DNA of 64,000 bases from Stutzerimonas stutzeri (GCF_024448715.1 NZ_JAMOHZ010000006.1:1-64000), one strand, 5' to 3'. Shown: positions 50,879 to 60,569, numbered from the stretch's first letter. The notes: a model not told the origin generated them from the sequence alone. Numbers and translations are program-made.

Positions 50879-52275
50879 CAGTCAGTAGAGGCTGGCGCGT
50901 TTTCGCTAGGTCCGCGCTTACGGCGGCTGCTACGACGGCGCTTGCGCGGTGCGCCGGCGCCATCATCCTTGCTGCTGAGGCCGCGAATCATGTTGCGACG
51001 CTCGCTATCACTGGCTTCCTGGTAGTCGGTCCACCATTCGCCCAGGTCGTCGGTTTGCTCTCCGGCGCTTTCGCGTAATAGAAGAAAATCGTAGCCAGCG
51101 CGAAAGCGCGGGTTTTCCAGCAGTTGATCGGCGCGACGTCCCTGGCGACGTGGCAGGCGTTCTTGCATGTCCCAGATTTCCCGCATCGGCATGGTGAAGC
51201 GCTTGGGAATGGCGGTGCGCTGGCATTGTTCCCAAATCAGGTCATGCGCAGCTTCCTGCATGGCCGGAATAGGCGGCAGGCCACGGGCCTGCGCTTCGGC
51301 AACGCGTGCCGGTAGTGCTGGCCAGAGCAGGGCGGCAAAGAGAAAGGCGGGGGTGACCGGCTTGCCCTGGGCGATGCGTTGGTCGGTATTGGCCAGGGCA
51401 TTGCGAATCAGGGTGCCTGCGTATTCCGGATTGTCTTCCAGCGCCTCGGCGCTAGCTGGGAACAGTGGCGCGAAGAGGTCGTAATCCAGCAGCAACTCGA
51501 AGGTACGCTCGGCCTTGCCGCTGAGGAACAGCTTGATGATTTCGTCGAACAGGCGGGCTGAAGGCACATCGTTCAGCAGATCGGCCAGCTCGGCAATGGG
51601 TTCGGCGCTGTGCTGCTCGATCTCGAAGTCCAGTTTGGCGGCGAAGCGGACCGCTCGCAGCATGCGCACCGGATCTTCCTGATAACGCTGCTCGGGGTCG
51701 CCGATCAGGCGGATCAGCCTATTGCGAATGTCATGTACGCCGTGGGTGTGGTCGAGAATGCGCTCGGTCGAGGGGTCGTAATACAGCGCGTTGATGGTGA
51801 AGTCGCGACGCTGGGCATCGTCTTCCAGGCTGCCATAGACGTTGTCGCGCAGGATGCGGCCGCTTTCGTTACGCGAAGCCAGGTGGCTGGCCTCGTCGTC
51901 ATCTTCTTCCGGGTGATTGGCGCGGAAGGTGGCGACCTCGATGATCTCGCGTCCGAAATGCACATGGACCAGCTTGAAACGTCGACCAATGACCCGAGCG
52001 TTGCGAAATTCGGCGCGCACCTGTTCGGGCGTGGCGCTGGTGGCAACGTCGTAGTCCTTCGGGTCCAGCTCCAGCAGCAGATCGCGGACGCAACCGCCCA
52101 CGACGTAGGCCTCGTACCCGGCATGCTGAAGTCGCTCGACGACGCTGACGGCGTGTCGGCTGAGGTCGTTGCGATGCAGCGAATGCTGCCGGCTGGACAG
52201 TATTTCGGGAGTGCGACGAGGATGCGGGAAGCGGCGCAAGGGAGAACGAAAAGACTGGAACAGCTTTTTCAGCAT
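50878..52275 (-). CDS. pcnB: Poly(A) polymerase I
   Basis: Adds 3' poly(A) tails that promote RNA decay. The 465-residue class II nucleotidyltransferase has the head-domain motif VVGGCVRDLLLELDPKDYDV near residue 60 with the catalytic DxD-type pair, RRFKLVHVHFGREIIEVATF, DDAQRRDFTINALYYDP (third Asp region), and RLIRLIGDPEQRYQEDPVRM. The C-terminal tail is very basic (RKRRRSSRRKRG). The start at 52275 (MLKKLFQSFRSPLRR) matches Pseudomonas PcnB; 41 more codons upstream are open but not conserved. No SD is evident before it, suggesting weak initiation as known for this toxic enzyme in E. coli. Confidence 0.95.
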   Translation of the reverse strand: MLKKLFQSFRSPLRRFPHPRRTPEILSSRQHSLHRNDLSRHAVSVVERLQHAGYEAYVVGGCVRDLLLELDPKDYDVATSATPEQVRAEFRNARVIGRRFKLVHVHFGREIIEVATFRANHPEEDDDEASHLASRNESGRILRDNVYGSLEDDAQRRDFTINALYYDPSTERILDHTHGVHDIRNRLIRLIGDPEQRYQEDPVRMLRAVRFAAKLDFEIEQHSAEPIAELADLLNDVPSARLFDEIIKLFLSGKAERTFELLLDYDLFAPLFPASAEALEDNPEYAGTLIRNALANTDQRIAQGKPVTPAFLFAALLWPALPARVAEAQARGLPPIPAMQEAAHDLIWEQCQRTAIPKRFTMPMREIWDMQERLPRRQGRRADQLLENPRFRAGYDFLLLRESAGEQTDDLGEWWTDYQEASDSERRNMIRGLSSKDDGAGAPRKRRRSSRRKRGPSENAPASTD

Positions 52276-52412
52276 GGGAGGCACTGTGTGGCGAAATGAC
52301 AAGGTGGCGAAGGGAATAGCCACGAAACGAGCGTGGATTCTAGCACCGGGAACAGGGATGGTGAACGAAGCGCGGGGAGGTGTCAAAACAACGGCCAAAG
52401 CCAGAAAGCACT

Positions 52413-52434
52413 AGGGGGAGCCGAAGCTCCCCCT
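52413..52434 (-). terminator. crcZ terminator hairpin
   Basis: AGGGGGAGC, loop, GCTCCCCCT: a perfect 9-bp stem with a TTCG loop on the minus strand. The T run after it on the minus strand is poor (TAGTGCTTTC); on the plus strand TTTAAAT follows, so it may also block antisense transcription. Confidence 0.7.
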
Positions 52435-52779
52435 TTAAATGATGTCGCGTGCTTTGTTGTTATTAGTATTTCGGGCGTGTTGTTTTTGTTTGATCACCCG
52501 TTCCTTTCAGCTATCGCTTCCGGGAATCGCTCCTACGTTGGGAGCAAAGAGCAAACGGATTTCTTTGGTCGCTGATTTGCCATCGATCAAATGATCCAAC
52601 CAGTTCAGGCTCTGCTTATGCAGTTCTTGTTGTTCTCAGCCTGGTCGTGGGGACAAAACCCCATTTGGCATTTCCTCTCCAAAAGAATCAGTTAGCTACG
52701 CCTCCGCCTTCTTGTATTTATTCTGCTAGAGCCGGTACGTCTTGTTCTTATTGTGGGTCTGCTTGTTATTGTTGTTGTG
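52413..52779 (-). ncRNA. crcZ: Small RNA CrcZ (Hfq/Crc-sequestering)
   Basis: In Pseudomonas the cbrB-pcnB gap encodes CrcZ, which titrates Hfq/Crc and so relieves carbon catabolite repression. Here a 535-base gap lies in that place. It has no ORF of note but several A-rich CA motifs on the minus strand: ACAACAACAATAACAAG (about 52780-52762), ACAATAAGAACAAGAC (about 52755-52740), GAACAACAAGAAC (about 52635-52623), ATCAAACAAAAACAACAC (about 52495-52478) and CTAATAACAACAAAG (about 52469-52455). A sigma-54 promoter precedes and a strong hairpin ends it. The predicted size of about 365 nt compares with about 400 in relatives. Ends are inferred from promoter and hairpin. Confidence 0.9.
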
Positions 52780-52790
52780 CCAGATAGAAA

Positions 52791-52805
52791 GCATTTGCCG
52801 TGCCA
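52791..52805 (-). promoter_or_regulatory. Sigma-54 promoter of crcZ
   Basis: Minus-strand TGGCACGGCAAATGC has GG-N10-GC spacing and a perfect TGGCACG -24 box; the -12 box is ATGC instead of TTGC. The predicted start is about 52779. It fits activation by CbrB. Confidence 0.88.
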
Positions 52806-52880
52806 GTTTTAAAAAATGCTTTGTAATCAGTAGCTTGTGTTTTTTGTCCGTTGATCTCGCTTGCGCGGACCCGGTTTCCC

Positions 52881-52928
52881 GTTACCGATAAACCCGGTTT
52901 CTGTTACGTGTCGGTGAGGTAGGTAACA
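52881..52928 (-). promoter_or_regulatory. CbrB-type upstream activating sites
   Basis: TGTTAC (52902-52907) and GTAACA (52923-52928) form an inverted pair 15 bases apart, with an extra GTTACC at 52881-52886. Such TGTTAC/GTAACA half-sites are described as CbrB targets, and their distance of about 100 bases from the crcZ sigma-54 promoter suits an enhancer. Confidence 0.7.
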
Positions 52929-52933
52929 ACTCG

Positions 52934-54361
52934 CTACCCGGTGGCGCTCGATTTGCGCCGGGGGATTCCCAGGCGCTGGCGACGTTCCCACAGGCACTTG
53001 CGGCTGATGCCCAGCTTGCGGGCGAGCTCGGTCTCGGTCATGTGGTCCTGATGCTCTAGCACGAAATGCTGAAAATAGTCCTCTAGCGACAAATCTTCGG
53101 TCGGCTCGTTGCTGGTCGAGACGGCGGAACCCAGCGAAGCACAGGATTCATCGAAATCGTCATCGAGGGCGTCGATCTCAATATCGATGCCCAGTAGCTC
53201 GGCGCTAATCTCCGCGCTCTCGCTGAGGATTGCCGCTCGCTCGATGGCATTTTCCAATTCACGCACATTGCCCGGCCAAGCATAAAGCCGTACAGCCTGC
53301 TCGGCCTCGCGAGAAAAATGCAGTTCGTCGCCGCCCATGCGCTCGCACTGTCGCGCCAGGAAGGCCTTGGCGATCTCCAGCACGTCGCCGTCGCGCTCGC
53401 GTAGAGGCGGTAGCTTCAATGCAATGACATGCAGCCGGTAATAGAGGTCCTCGCGAAACTGTCCACTCTTGGCCAGCGTCTTCAAGTCGCGGTGGGTCGC
53501 GGCGATCAGGCGCACGTCGACCTTTTGCGACTGGGTAGAGCCGACCCGGCGGATCTCACCTTCCTGCAGCACGCGTAACAGCCGCGCCTGTGCTTCCAGA
53601 GGGAGTTCGCCGATCTCGTCCAGAAACAATGTTCCGCCATCGGCAGCTTCGACCAAGCCGGCGCGACCTGCGCTGGCGCCGGTGAACGCACCTTTTTCAT
53701 GACCGAAGAGCTCGGACTCGATCAGCGTTTCTGGGATCGCGGCGCAATTGACTGAAATCATGGGCGCCCTGGCCCGGCGGGAGAGGTTGTGCAGGGCGCG
53801 TGCGACGAGCTCCTTGCCAGTGCCCGATTCCCCCTGGATCAATACATTGGAGTCGGTCGGTGCGACCTTGCGGATCTTGCCGAACAGGTCCTGCATCGGG
53901 CTGCAGCGGCCGATGATGCCGATCTCGCTGTTGCCCGCGTTGCCTTGGGTCGTAGTCCCGGTGGCGGTAGATGTGCCTCGCAATGCGGCAGCTGGTGCGG
54001 TGGCGGCCTGTTGCCGATCGTTGAGTATGCGCGCCACGGTCTGCAGCATCTCGTCGTGGTCGAAGGGCTTGGCGATGTAGTCCACAGCGCCCATTTTCAT
54101 CGAGTCCACCGCCGAGCGCAGGCTGGCATAGCTGGTCATGATCAGCACCGGAGTGCCCTCGGCGAGCTTGATCAGTTCGGTGCCGGGCGCACCGGGCAAC
54201 CGCAAATCGCTGACGATGAGATCGAAACCCGGAATGCTGAAGCGCTCTTGCGCTTCCTGCACCGAACCGGCTTCGCTGACCTCGTACTGGTTGCGTTCGA
54301 GCAGTCGGCGCAGGGCGGAGCGGATGATGGTTTCGTCTTCGACGATCAGAATATGTGACAT
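52934..54361 (-). CDS. cbrB: Two-component response regulator CbrB (NtrC family)
   Basis: Sigma-54 activator controlling carbon/nitrogen balance, chiefly through crcZ. The 475-residue protein has a receiver domain ([20 protein letters not shown]; phosphoacceptor Asp in [10 protein letters not shown] near residue 52; Lys in [11 protein letters not shown] near 103). An AAA+ domain follows with Walker [11 protein letters not shown] (near 175), the sigma-54-contacting [13 protein letters not shown] and Walker [12 protein letters not shown]. The Fis-type helix-turn-helix is at the end ([20 protein letters not shown]). ATG 54361 fits the family start. The 172-base gap to cbrA could hold a separate promoter. 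Confidence 0.97.
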   Translation of the reverse strand: MSHILIVEDETIIRSALRRLLERNQYEVSEAGSVQEAQERFSIPGFDLIVSDLRLPGAPGTELIKLAEGTPVLIMTSYASLRSAVDSMKMGAVDYIAKPFDHDEMLQTVARILNDRQQAATAPAAALRGTSTATGTTTQGNAGNSEIGIIGRCSPMQDLFGKIRKVAPTDSNVLIQGESGTGKELVARALHNLSRRARAPMISVNCAAIPETLIESELFGHEKGAFTGASAGRAGLVEAADGGTLFLDEIGELPLEAQARLLRVLQEGEIRRVGSTQSQKVDVRLIAATHRDLKTLAKSGQFREDLYYRLHVIALKLPPLRERDGDVLEIAKAFLARQCERMGGDELHFSREAEQAVRLYAWPGNVRELENAIERAAILSESAEISAELLGIDIEIDALDDDFDESCASLGSAVSTSNEPTEDLSLEDYFQHFVLEHQDHMTETELARKLGISRKCLWERRQRLGIPRRKSSATG

Positions 54362-54533
54362 CAGTACTCTCTCGACGGTCTGGAGGCGGTTACAGGCCGG
54401 TGGGGCACGGCGCGGAGCAAAGCTTGTCCCGGGGCGCCAGCGCATACGGGCTGACCCTTTGCAAGGCTCTGCCTAGTCAATTGCATGCGGTGTCGTTCAC
54501 GGCCAATAGCAGGCGAAAACGCTGCTCGCATCG

Positions 54534-57488
54534 TCAATCAGTGGCATTTGTTGCCTCGACATGCCGCGGCAGGGTGATGCGCAAGCGGGTGCCGCGTTGG
54601 GTCTCCGGGTCTGCCGGGCTGTCGATATCGATCTGGCCATAATGCTCTTCCACGATCGAATAGACCAGCGCGAGGCCCAGCCCCGTGCCTTCGCCGGGGT
54701 CTTTAGTAGTGAAGAAGGGCTCGAACAGACGGTCCTGAATCGACTGCGGGATTCCGCTACCTTCGTCTTCGACGATGAGATATGCGGTCTGCTCGGACAC
54801 CTCGCTACGCACACGAATCGCACCGCCGGGCTCCGAGGCGTCGCGGGCGTTGGACAGCAGATTTATCAGCACCTGGGCGAGGCGTTGCGGATCGCCTTCG
54901 GCAAGATGGTCTGGGTCGCAGAGGTTGAAGAAACGAACCTCGGTGCCGTGCCGGTTGAGTGAGAGCAGGGCGATCGCATCCTGCGTGACCTCGGCCAGAC
55001 TTACCGGGTACAGATCCTGCTGCCGTCCCCCGGCATGGGCGAAGCTCATCAGCGATTGGACGATCCGCGAGACGCGCTTGGTCTGTTCCACGATCTGGTT
55101 GCTGATTTCACTGATTTCACTGTCGGCTTCGCGCTCTTCTCGCAGGTTTTGCGCCAGGCAGGCAATGCCGGTGATCGGATTGCCGATTTCATGGGCGACT
55201 CCGGCGGCCAGCCGGCCGATACTGGCCAGGCGTTCGGAGTGAACCAGGCGGTCTTCGAGTTGCTGGGTTTCGGTGAGGTCTTCGATCAACAGGACCAGGC
55301 CGCTGTTACCAGGCGCCAGCGGCTCGGCGATGGCCGCCTTGTGTAGATTCAGGCAGCGGCTGTGGCCATCCAGTTGCAATCGCTGCTTATGTAGATGCTC
55401 GTCGCTTTGCTCGATGAAACCCATCAGCAGGCTCTGCCAAGGCTCGGCGATGGTGGGCAGACGCGAACCAACCACTTGCAGTGCTGGAATCTCGGTGAGT
55501 TCTTCCAGCGCACGGTTCCACATCAAAATTTCCTGATCCTTGGCCAGCGAGCAGACGCCCATCGGCAGCTCCTGTAGCGTCTGGCGGTGATAGCGGCGTA
55601 GCGCATCGAGCTCTGCGGCAAGGCCGGTCAGGCGCGAGTGGTATTCCTCCAGGCGGCTTTCGATGAAGTGAATGTCTTCGGTGACGTAACCATCGGCGCC
55701 GTTCTTGTAAGACAGAAAATTCTCGACGATATCCTGCGCAACGCTCGGGCCCATGAGGCCCGACAGGTTCGCCTCGATGCGGTCGCGCAGCCGGCGCAGG
55801 GCATAGGGGCGATGCTCATCGAAGGGTAGCTGTAGGTCTCGCAGGGCCTGTTCCACTTCGCGCTGTGCGGTCTTGGCACCCAGCGGTTTGGCTAGCTGGG
55901 TAGCGAATTCCTGCGGCGAGCCGGCTGCCAGTTCGCGTCGTTGTGGTCGGCGCACGTTTTCCACGGCGCAGGCTTCGGCTGCGGCCTGCTCCTCGGCGCT
56001 AGTTTCGGTGAACAGCGAGAACAGTGAGAATGCCAGGACGTTGATTGCCAGCGAGGCGATTGCCGCCAAGTGCCAGCTAGTGTCGTCAAGCACGTAGACG
56101 ACGTTGAGAAACGGGATGTAGAAGCCGTCGAGATTGCCTACCAGCGGCAATAGCATCGTTACGACCCAGACGGCGATTCCCGCCAGCAGTCCGACGATAT
56201 AGCCACGGCGGTTGGCGGTCGGCCAGTAGAGCACCGAGAGCACGCCTGGAAGAAACTGCAGCGTGGCGACGAAGGCAACGATGCCCAGGTTGGACAGGTC
56301 CTGTTCTGCCCCTAGCAGGAGGTAGAAACCGTAACCGGCCATGATGATCGCCAGGATCAGGCTGCGTCGGGTCCATTTCAGCCAGCGATAGATGTTGCCT
56401 TCGGTAGGCGGCTGATAGAGCGGTAACACCAGGTGGTTGAGTGCCATTCCAGACAACGCCAAGGTACTGACGATGATCAGCCCGCTGGAAGCGGAAAGCC
56501 CACCAACGAAGGCCACGAGCGTCAGTGCCTCGCTCTGCGCCGTGATGCCCAGGCCAAGGGTGAAGTACTCTGGATTGGTGCTGACGCCGAGCTTGAGGCC
56601 CGCCCAGAGAATTAGCGGTACGGCCAGGCTCATCAGCAATAAATACAGTGGCAAACCCCAGCTGGCGCTGACCAGGGCACGCGGGTTGAGGTTTTCGGTG
56701 AACGTCATGTGATACATATGCGGCATGACGATGGCCGAGGCGAAGAACACCAGCAGCAGGGTGCGCCAGGGGCCTTCCTGCAGTGGCGTATGCAGTGCCT
56801 GTAGCGCTGACTGGTTCTGCAGCAGCCAGATTTCCAACTGATGCGGGCCGCCGAACACGGCATACAGCGCATACAGGCCAATGGCGCCGAAGGTCAGCAG
56901 TTTGACTACCGACTCGAAGGCAATGGCGAACACCAGCCCCTCATGTTTCTCCCGCGTAGCGATATGTCGAGCGCCGAAGAGAATGGTGAAAAGCATGATC
57001 ATCACGCAATAACCCAGCGCCACCCGCTCCTGCAGCGGCTCGAGGGTGAGGATGCCAATGGCGTCGGCCACCGCCTGAATCTGCAACGCCAGTAATGGCA
57101 ACATGCCGATCAGCATTACGATGGTGGTCAGCGCGCCGCTCCAGGTGCTACGGAAGCGGAAGGCGAACAAATCTGCCAGCGAAGCCAACTGATAGGTGCG
57201 GGTGATGCGCAGGATCGGATAAAGCAGCACTGGCGCCAGCAAAAACGCGCCGCACACGCCGAGGTAGGTGGCTAGAAATCCATAGCCGTACTGATAAGCC
57301 AGCCCGACGGTGCCGTAGAACGCCCAGGCACTGGCGTAGACGCCGAGAGACAGGGTGTAGGTCAGCGGATGACGGATCACCCAGCGCGGGATCAGCCCGC
57401 GTTCGCTGACCCAGGCAACCCCGAACAGCATCAACAGATAGGCGACGCTGATCAGGATCAGATGGCTGAGGCTAAAGCTCGTCTGCAT
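54534..57488 (-). CDS. cbrA: Sensor histidine kinase CbrA with transporter domain
   Basis: Sensor of the CbrAB system. The 984-residue protein joins a sodium/solute symporter-like membrane domain with about 13 helices (residues 1-500; SYLLMLFGVAWVSERGL-type start, AFYGTVGLAYQYGYGFLAT, SALQALHTPLQEG loop) to a cytoplasmic STAC-like linker and a PAS domain (QELPMGVCSLAKDQEILMWN near 645). The dimerisation/phosphoacceptor helix is AAGVAHEIGNPITGIACLA near 770 (His). The ATPase domain has LINLLSNARDASEPGG (N box), VEDEGSGIPQSI (G1) and PGEGTGLGLAL (G2). In P. putida the transporter half is linked to histidine uptake. The start codon lies inside cbrX. Confidence 0.97.
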   Translation of the reverse strand: MQTSFSLSHLILISVAYLLMLFGVAWVSERGLIPRWVIRHPLTYTLSLGVYASAWAFYGTVGLAYQYGYGFLATYLGVCGAFLLAPVLLYPILRITRTYQLASLADLFAFRFRSTWSGALTTIVMLIGMLPLLALQIQAVADAIGILTLEPLQERVALGYCVMIMLFTILFGARHIATREKHEGLVFAIAFESVVKLLTFGAIGLYALYAVFGGPHQLEIWLLQNQSALQALHTPLQEGPWRTLLLVFFASAIVMPHMYHMTFTENLNPRALVSASWGLPLYLLLMSLAVPLILWAGLKLGVSTNPEYFTLGLGITAQSEALTLVAFVGGLSASSGLIIVSTLALSGMALNHLVLPLYQPPTEGNIYRWLKWTRRSLILAIIMAGYGFYLLLGAEQDLSNLGIVAFVATLQFLPGVLSVLYWPTANRRGYIVGLLAGIAVWVVTMLLPLVGNLDGFYIPFLNVVYVLDDTSWHLAAIASLAINVLAFSLFSLFTETSAEEQAAAEACAVENVRRPQRRELAAGSPQEFATQLAKPLGAKTAQREVEQALRDLQLPFDEHRPYALRRLRDRIEANLSGLMGPSVAQDIVENFLSYKNGADGYVTEDIHFIESRLEEYHSRLTGLAAELDALRRYHRQTLQELPMGVCSLAKDQEILMWNRALEELTEIPALQVVGSRLPTIAEPWQSLLMGFIEQSDEHLHKQRLQLDGHSRCLNLHKAAIAEPLAPGNSGLVLLIEDLTETQQLEDRLVHSERLASIGRLAAGVAHEIGNPITGIACLAQNLREEREADSEISEISNQIVEQTKRVSRIVQSLMSFAHAGGRQQDLYPVSLAEVTQDAIALLSLNRHGTEVRFFNLCDPDHLAEGDPQRLAQVLINLLSNARDASEPGGAIRVRSEVSEQTAYLIVEDEGSGIPQSIQDRLFEPFFTTKDPGEGTGLGLALVYSIVEEHYGQIDIDSPADPETQRGTRLRITLPRHVEATNATD

Positions 57489-57660
57489 CGCGCTGACTCT
57501 GAAGGATGAAGGTCACCACGATGAGGATCAGCCACAACAGGTAGGGCCGGTACCAGGCGCCGTTGGGATCGATCCACCAGTCCATGATCGCGGGGGAAAA
57601 CAGATAGATCCCCACCACCAGGAGCAGCACCAGTCGGTAAATGTACATGCTGGAACTCAT
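57472..57660 (-). CDS. cbrX: Small membrane protein CbrX, coupled to cbrA
   Basis: A 62-residue protein with two hydrophobic helices (YIYRLVLLLVVGIYLFSPAI and YRPYLLWLILIVVTFILQS) separated by MDWWIDPNGAW. Its last 17 bases overlap the cbrA start. cbrA has no visible SD of its own, so ribosomes ending on cbrX probably start cbrA, as described for cbrX-cbrA in P. putida. ATG 57660 (MSSSMYIYRLV) or 57648 are the likely starts; a longer frame from 57714 includes repeat-derived sequence and is unlikely. Function otherwise unknown. Confidence 0.8.
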   Translation of the reverse strand: MSSSMYIYRLVLLLVVGIYLFSPAIMDWWIDPNGAWYRPYLLWLILIVVTFILQSQRDADEL

Positions 57661-57677
57661 GTCGGAAGTGGGTGGAT

Positions 57678-57718
57678 GGTAAAGCAGCGGCAAGCGGCAA
57701 GCCACAGGCTGCAAGTTA
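57678..57718. repeat. CGGCAAG/CTGCAAG intergenic repeat before cbrX
   Basis: AGCGGCAAGCGGCAAGCC followed by CAGGCTGCAAG: two 7-base CGGCAAG units and a CTGCAAG unit of the same dispersed family as at 13465, 17521, 35391, 37219 and 39601. Confidence 0.65.
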
Positions 57719-57764
57719 AAGCAGGCGGTCAGGTAAGGATGGAATAGTGATGCTACTTGCAGCT

Positions 57765-58667
57765 CTAACGCAGCTGCGCTTCAGCCAAGGTGCGGCAGTG
57801 CGGGATGTGCCCGGCGTTCCAGCGCGGAATCGCCCAAGTCAATACTTCGTCGGGCAGTGCGTCGTTCAGTTCGCTCGCGGTGGGTTGGCCGAGGGCACGC
57901 AGTGCTCGAAGCAAGAGCGGAGTGGCCTCGTGCGGTTGCAACGGTGGGGAGCGGTAACGCTTGCCCAGTTTATGACCGTCAGGCTGGATGATCAGCGGGA
58001 CGTGCAGATAACGCGGTTGTGGTAGGCCGAGCAATTGCTGCACATACAGTTGGCGCGGTGTCGAATCGAGCAGGTCGGCACCGCGCACGATGTCGGTCAC
58101 TCCCTGCCAGGCGTCATCGAGTACCACCGCCAACTGATAGGCGATAAGCCCGTCGCGACGACGGATGACGAAGTCACCAACGTCTTGGTCCAGGAGCTGA
58201 CGGAACTCGCCTTGTACCCGGTCAATGAAGCTGTATTCCCGGTCCGGCACGCGCAAGCGAATGGCGGAGCCCTCTACGTCTCGCCCGGCGTCACGGCAAA
58301 ACCCGGGATACGGTCCGGCGAAGGGTTGCAGTTGCTTGCGCGAGCAATCGCAGGCATAGGCGTCGCCAGCTTGCCAGAGACGTTCGATTATGGCGTTGTA
58401 GAGGTCCAGCCGCTCGCTCTGGCGCACCATCTTTCCATCCCATTCGAAGCCGTAGGCTTCCAGCGCTTGCAAGATGGCGTCTTGCGCACCGGGCATTTCG
58501 CGTGGCGGGTCGAGGTCTTCCATACGCAACAGCCAGCGGCCACCGACAGAGCGGGCATCGAGATAAGAGGCGAGCGCCGCGATCAGCGAGCCGAAATGCA
58601 GGTATCCGCTTGGGGTGGGCGCAAAGCGACCAACATAAGGCGGCGTATCGGAATTGGATGAGGGCAT
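57765..58667 (-). CDS. gluQ: Glutamyl-Q tRNA(Asp) synthetase
   Basis: Attaches glutamate to queuosine in the anticodon of tRNA-Asp. The 300-residue protein is a truncated glutamyl-tRNA synthetase without the anticodon-binding domain. It has the HIGH-like RFAPTPSGYLHFGSLIAAL near residue 14, RMEDLDPPR, zinc ligands in ACDCSRKQL and YPGFCRD near 105-125, and the KMSKS-like HKLGKRYRS near 235 (variant of KLSK). ATG 58667 lies 93 bases after dksA; the dksA-gluQ order is usual, with a terminator between them that can uncouple the two. Confidence 0.96.
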   Translation of the reverse strand: MPSSNSDTPPYVGRFAPTPSGYLHFGSLIAALASYLDARSVGGRWLLRMEDLDPPREMPGAQDAILQALEAYGFEWDGKMVRQSERLDLYNAIIERLWQAGDAYACDCSRKQLQPFAGPYPGFCRDAGRDVEGSAIRLRVPDREYSFIDRVQGEFRQLLDQDVGDFVIRRRDGLIAYQLAVVLDDAWQGVTDIVRGADLLDSTPRQLYVQQLLGLPQPRYLHVPLIIQPDGHKLGKRYRSPPLQPHEATPLLLRALRALGQPTASELNDALPDEVLTWAIPRWNAGHIPHCRTLAEAQLR

Positions 58668-58733
58668 GGCGGGCCGGCTCGGGTGAACATCAGCGAGGCG
58701 GGATGCTGCGGGCGTGCGAGAGCTGAAATGAAG

Positions 58734-58753
58734 CGGGGCGCCGAAGCGCCCCG
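58734..58753 (-). terminator. Terminator between dksA and gluQ
   Basis: CGGGGCGC, TTCG loop on the minus strand, GCGCCCCG, then GCTTCATTTC. The weak T run suggests partial termination, leaving some readthrough into gluQ, as described for dksA-gluQ in other gammaproteobacteria. Confidence 0.75.
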
Positions 58754-58760
58754 TTCGGGA

Positions 58761-59204
58761 TCAGGAACCGATCTGCTTTTCCTTGATCTCCGCCAGCGTC
58801 TTGCAGTCGATGCACAGCGTGGCGGTGGGGCGGGCTTCAAGACGGCGGATGCCGATCTCGACGCCACAAGAGTCGCACCAGCCGTATTCGTTATCTTCGA
58901 TCAGCTGCAGCGTCTCGTCGATCTTCTTGATCAGCTTGCGCTCACGATCACGGGCGCGCAGTTCCAGGCTGAATTCTTCTTCCTGGCTGGCGCGGTCGGC
59001 CGGATCGGGAAAGTTGGCCGCTTCGTCCTGCATGTGATGCACGGTACGATCGACTTCTTCCATCAGCTCCTGCTTCCACTTATTTAGGATGCCGGTGAAA
59101 TGAGCGCGCATGTCGTCGCTCATGTATTCCTCACCCTTGGATTCCTTATAGGGCACGAAGGCGCGAATCAGTTGGTTGCTAGGTGTCGTTTTGGTAATGG
59201 GCAT
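58761..59204 (-). CDS. dksA: RNA polymerase-binding regulator DksA
   Basis: Acts with ppGpp on RNA polymerase through the secondary channel. The 147-residue protein has a coiled coil ([20 protein letters not shown] to [20 protein letters not shown]) with the tip acidic residues in [11 protein letters not shown]. The zinc finger is C-x2-C-x17-C-x2-C ([28 protein letters not shown]), so this is the zinc-containing form, not the cysteine-poor DksA2. ATG 59204 ([12 protein letters not shown]) is chosen; the longer frame adds residues not seen in DksA. Confidence 0.98.
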   Translation of the reverse strand: MPITKTTPSNQLIRAFVPYKESKGEEYMSDDMRAHFTGILNKWKQELMEEVDRTVHHMQDEAANFPDPADRASQEEEFSLELRARDRERKLIKKIDETLQLIEDNEYGWCDSCGVEIGIRRLEARPTATLCIDCKTLAEIKEKQIGS

Positions 59205-59396
59205 GGATGAACGCCTCTCGCTATGTCCATTGCGCAGGATAGTGAATCCCTCTGCCGGCCCGTGCCGGCCCTGCGGCTGCAAGCGGGCGAACTTACCAGA
59301 TCGTATCGGGGTGCGCTACTCCCGAATATCACGGTGGCTGCGGTGTCAGAGAGACCTTCGGTAGAATTCACGTTTTGTACTCGTCAGGAAGGTCAG

Positions 59397-60569
59397 ATGA
59401 CCTCGTCATATAGCGCGCGTAGCCGTGCAATCGAACCCTTTCACGTCATGGCATTGTTGGCCCGTGCCAACGAGTTGCAGGCTTCAGGACGTGATGTCAT
59501 CCACCTGGAAATCGGCGAGCCGGACTTCACCACCGCCGAGCCCATCGTCGCGGCTGGTCAGGCTGCTCTCGCTGCAGGCCATACCCGCTACACCGCCGCC
59601 CGAGGGCTGCCGCAGCTGCGCGAGGCGATTGCCGATTTCTACAAGCAGCGCTATCGACTGTCTATTGACCCCGAATGCGTGCTGATTACTCCCGGTGGAT
59701 CTGGTGCGCTGCTGCTTGCCAGCAGTTTACTGGTCGATCCCGGTAAGCACTGGCTACTGGCTGATCCTGGCTATCCCTGTAACCGGCATTTCTTGCGTCT
59801 GATCGAAGGTGCCGCCCAGCTGGTGCCGGTTGGCCCCGATGTGCGCTATCAATTAACGGCCGATCTGGTCGAGCGTTATTGGGACAAAGACAGTGTGGGC
59901 GCCCTGGTTGCCTCGCCGGCCAATCCCACCGGCACCTTGCTGAACCGGGATGAGCTGGCGAGCCTATCCGCGGCGCTGAAGGGACGTGGCGGACATCTGG
60001 TGGTGGACGAGATCTATCACGGCCTGACCTACGGCACCGATGCCGCCAGCGTACTTGAGGTGGATGACGACGCCTTCGTGCTCAACAGTTTTTCCAAGTA
60101 CTTCGGCATGACCGGCTGGCGCCTCGGCTGGTTGGTGGCTCCAGAAGAGGCGGTGCCGGAATTGGAAAAGCTGGCGCAGAACCTTTACATCAGCGCTCCG
60201 ACCATGGCGCAGCACGCCGCATTGGCCTGCTTCGAGCCGGCCACGCTAGACATTCTCGAGGCGCGCCGTACCGAGTTCGCCCGGCGCCGCGATTTTCTGT
60301 TGCCGGCCTTGCGTGAGCTCGGTTTCGGCATCGCCGTGGAGCCCGAAGGTGCGTTCTATTTGTACGCCGATATCAGCGCTTTTGGCGGCGATGCTTATGC
60401 GTTCTGCCAGCACATGTTGGAAACCCAATTCGTGGCGATTACGCCGGGCCTGGATTTCGGTCGCTACCAAGCCGGGCATCATGTGCGCTTCGCCTATACG
60501 CAGGATCTACCCCGGCTGGAGCAGGCGGTCGAGCGCATCGCGCGTGGCCTGCAGAGCTGGAAAGGCTGA
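59397..60569 (+). CDS. PLP-dependent class I/II aminotransferase
   Basis: A 390-residue fold type I aminotransferase: [40 protein letters not shown] near residue 35, [35 protein letters not shown] near 168, [11 protein letters not shown] and the PLP-lysine motif [19 protein letters not shown] (Lys near 232). The C-terminal Arg region is [12 protein letters not shown]. The donor/acceptor pair cannot be fixed; aspartate- or aromatic-type activity is plausible. ATG 59397 has AGGAAGG upstream and fits the family. A longer frame from 59223 runs into dksA upstream DNA. It is coupled to sfsA by a one-base overlap. Confidence 0.93.
   Translation: MTSSYSARSRAIEPFHVMALLARANELQASGRDVIHLEIGEPDFTTAEPIVAAGQAALAAGHTRYTAARGLPQLREAIADFYKQRYRLSIDPECVLITPGGSGALLLASSLLVDPGKHWLLADPGYPCNRHFLRLIEGAAQLVPVGPDVRYQLTADLVERYWDKDSVGALVASPANPTGTLLNRDELASLSAALKGRGGHLVVDEIYHGLTYGTDAASVLEVDDDAFVLNSFSKYFGMTGWRLGWLVAPEEAVPELEKLAQNLYISAPTMAQHAALACFEPATLDILEARRTEFARRRDFLLPALRELGFGIAVEPEGAFYLYADISAFGGDAYAFCQHMLETQFVAITPGLDFGRYQAGHHVRFAYTQDLPRLEQAVERIARGLQSWKG

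Noticed and set aside
52333-52575. 80-residue plus-strand frame in the cbrB-pcnB gap
   Set aside because: It crosses the crcZ terminator hairpin and CA motifs; the region is better explained as the sRNA.
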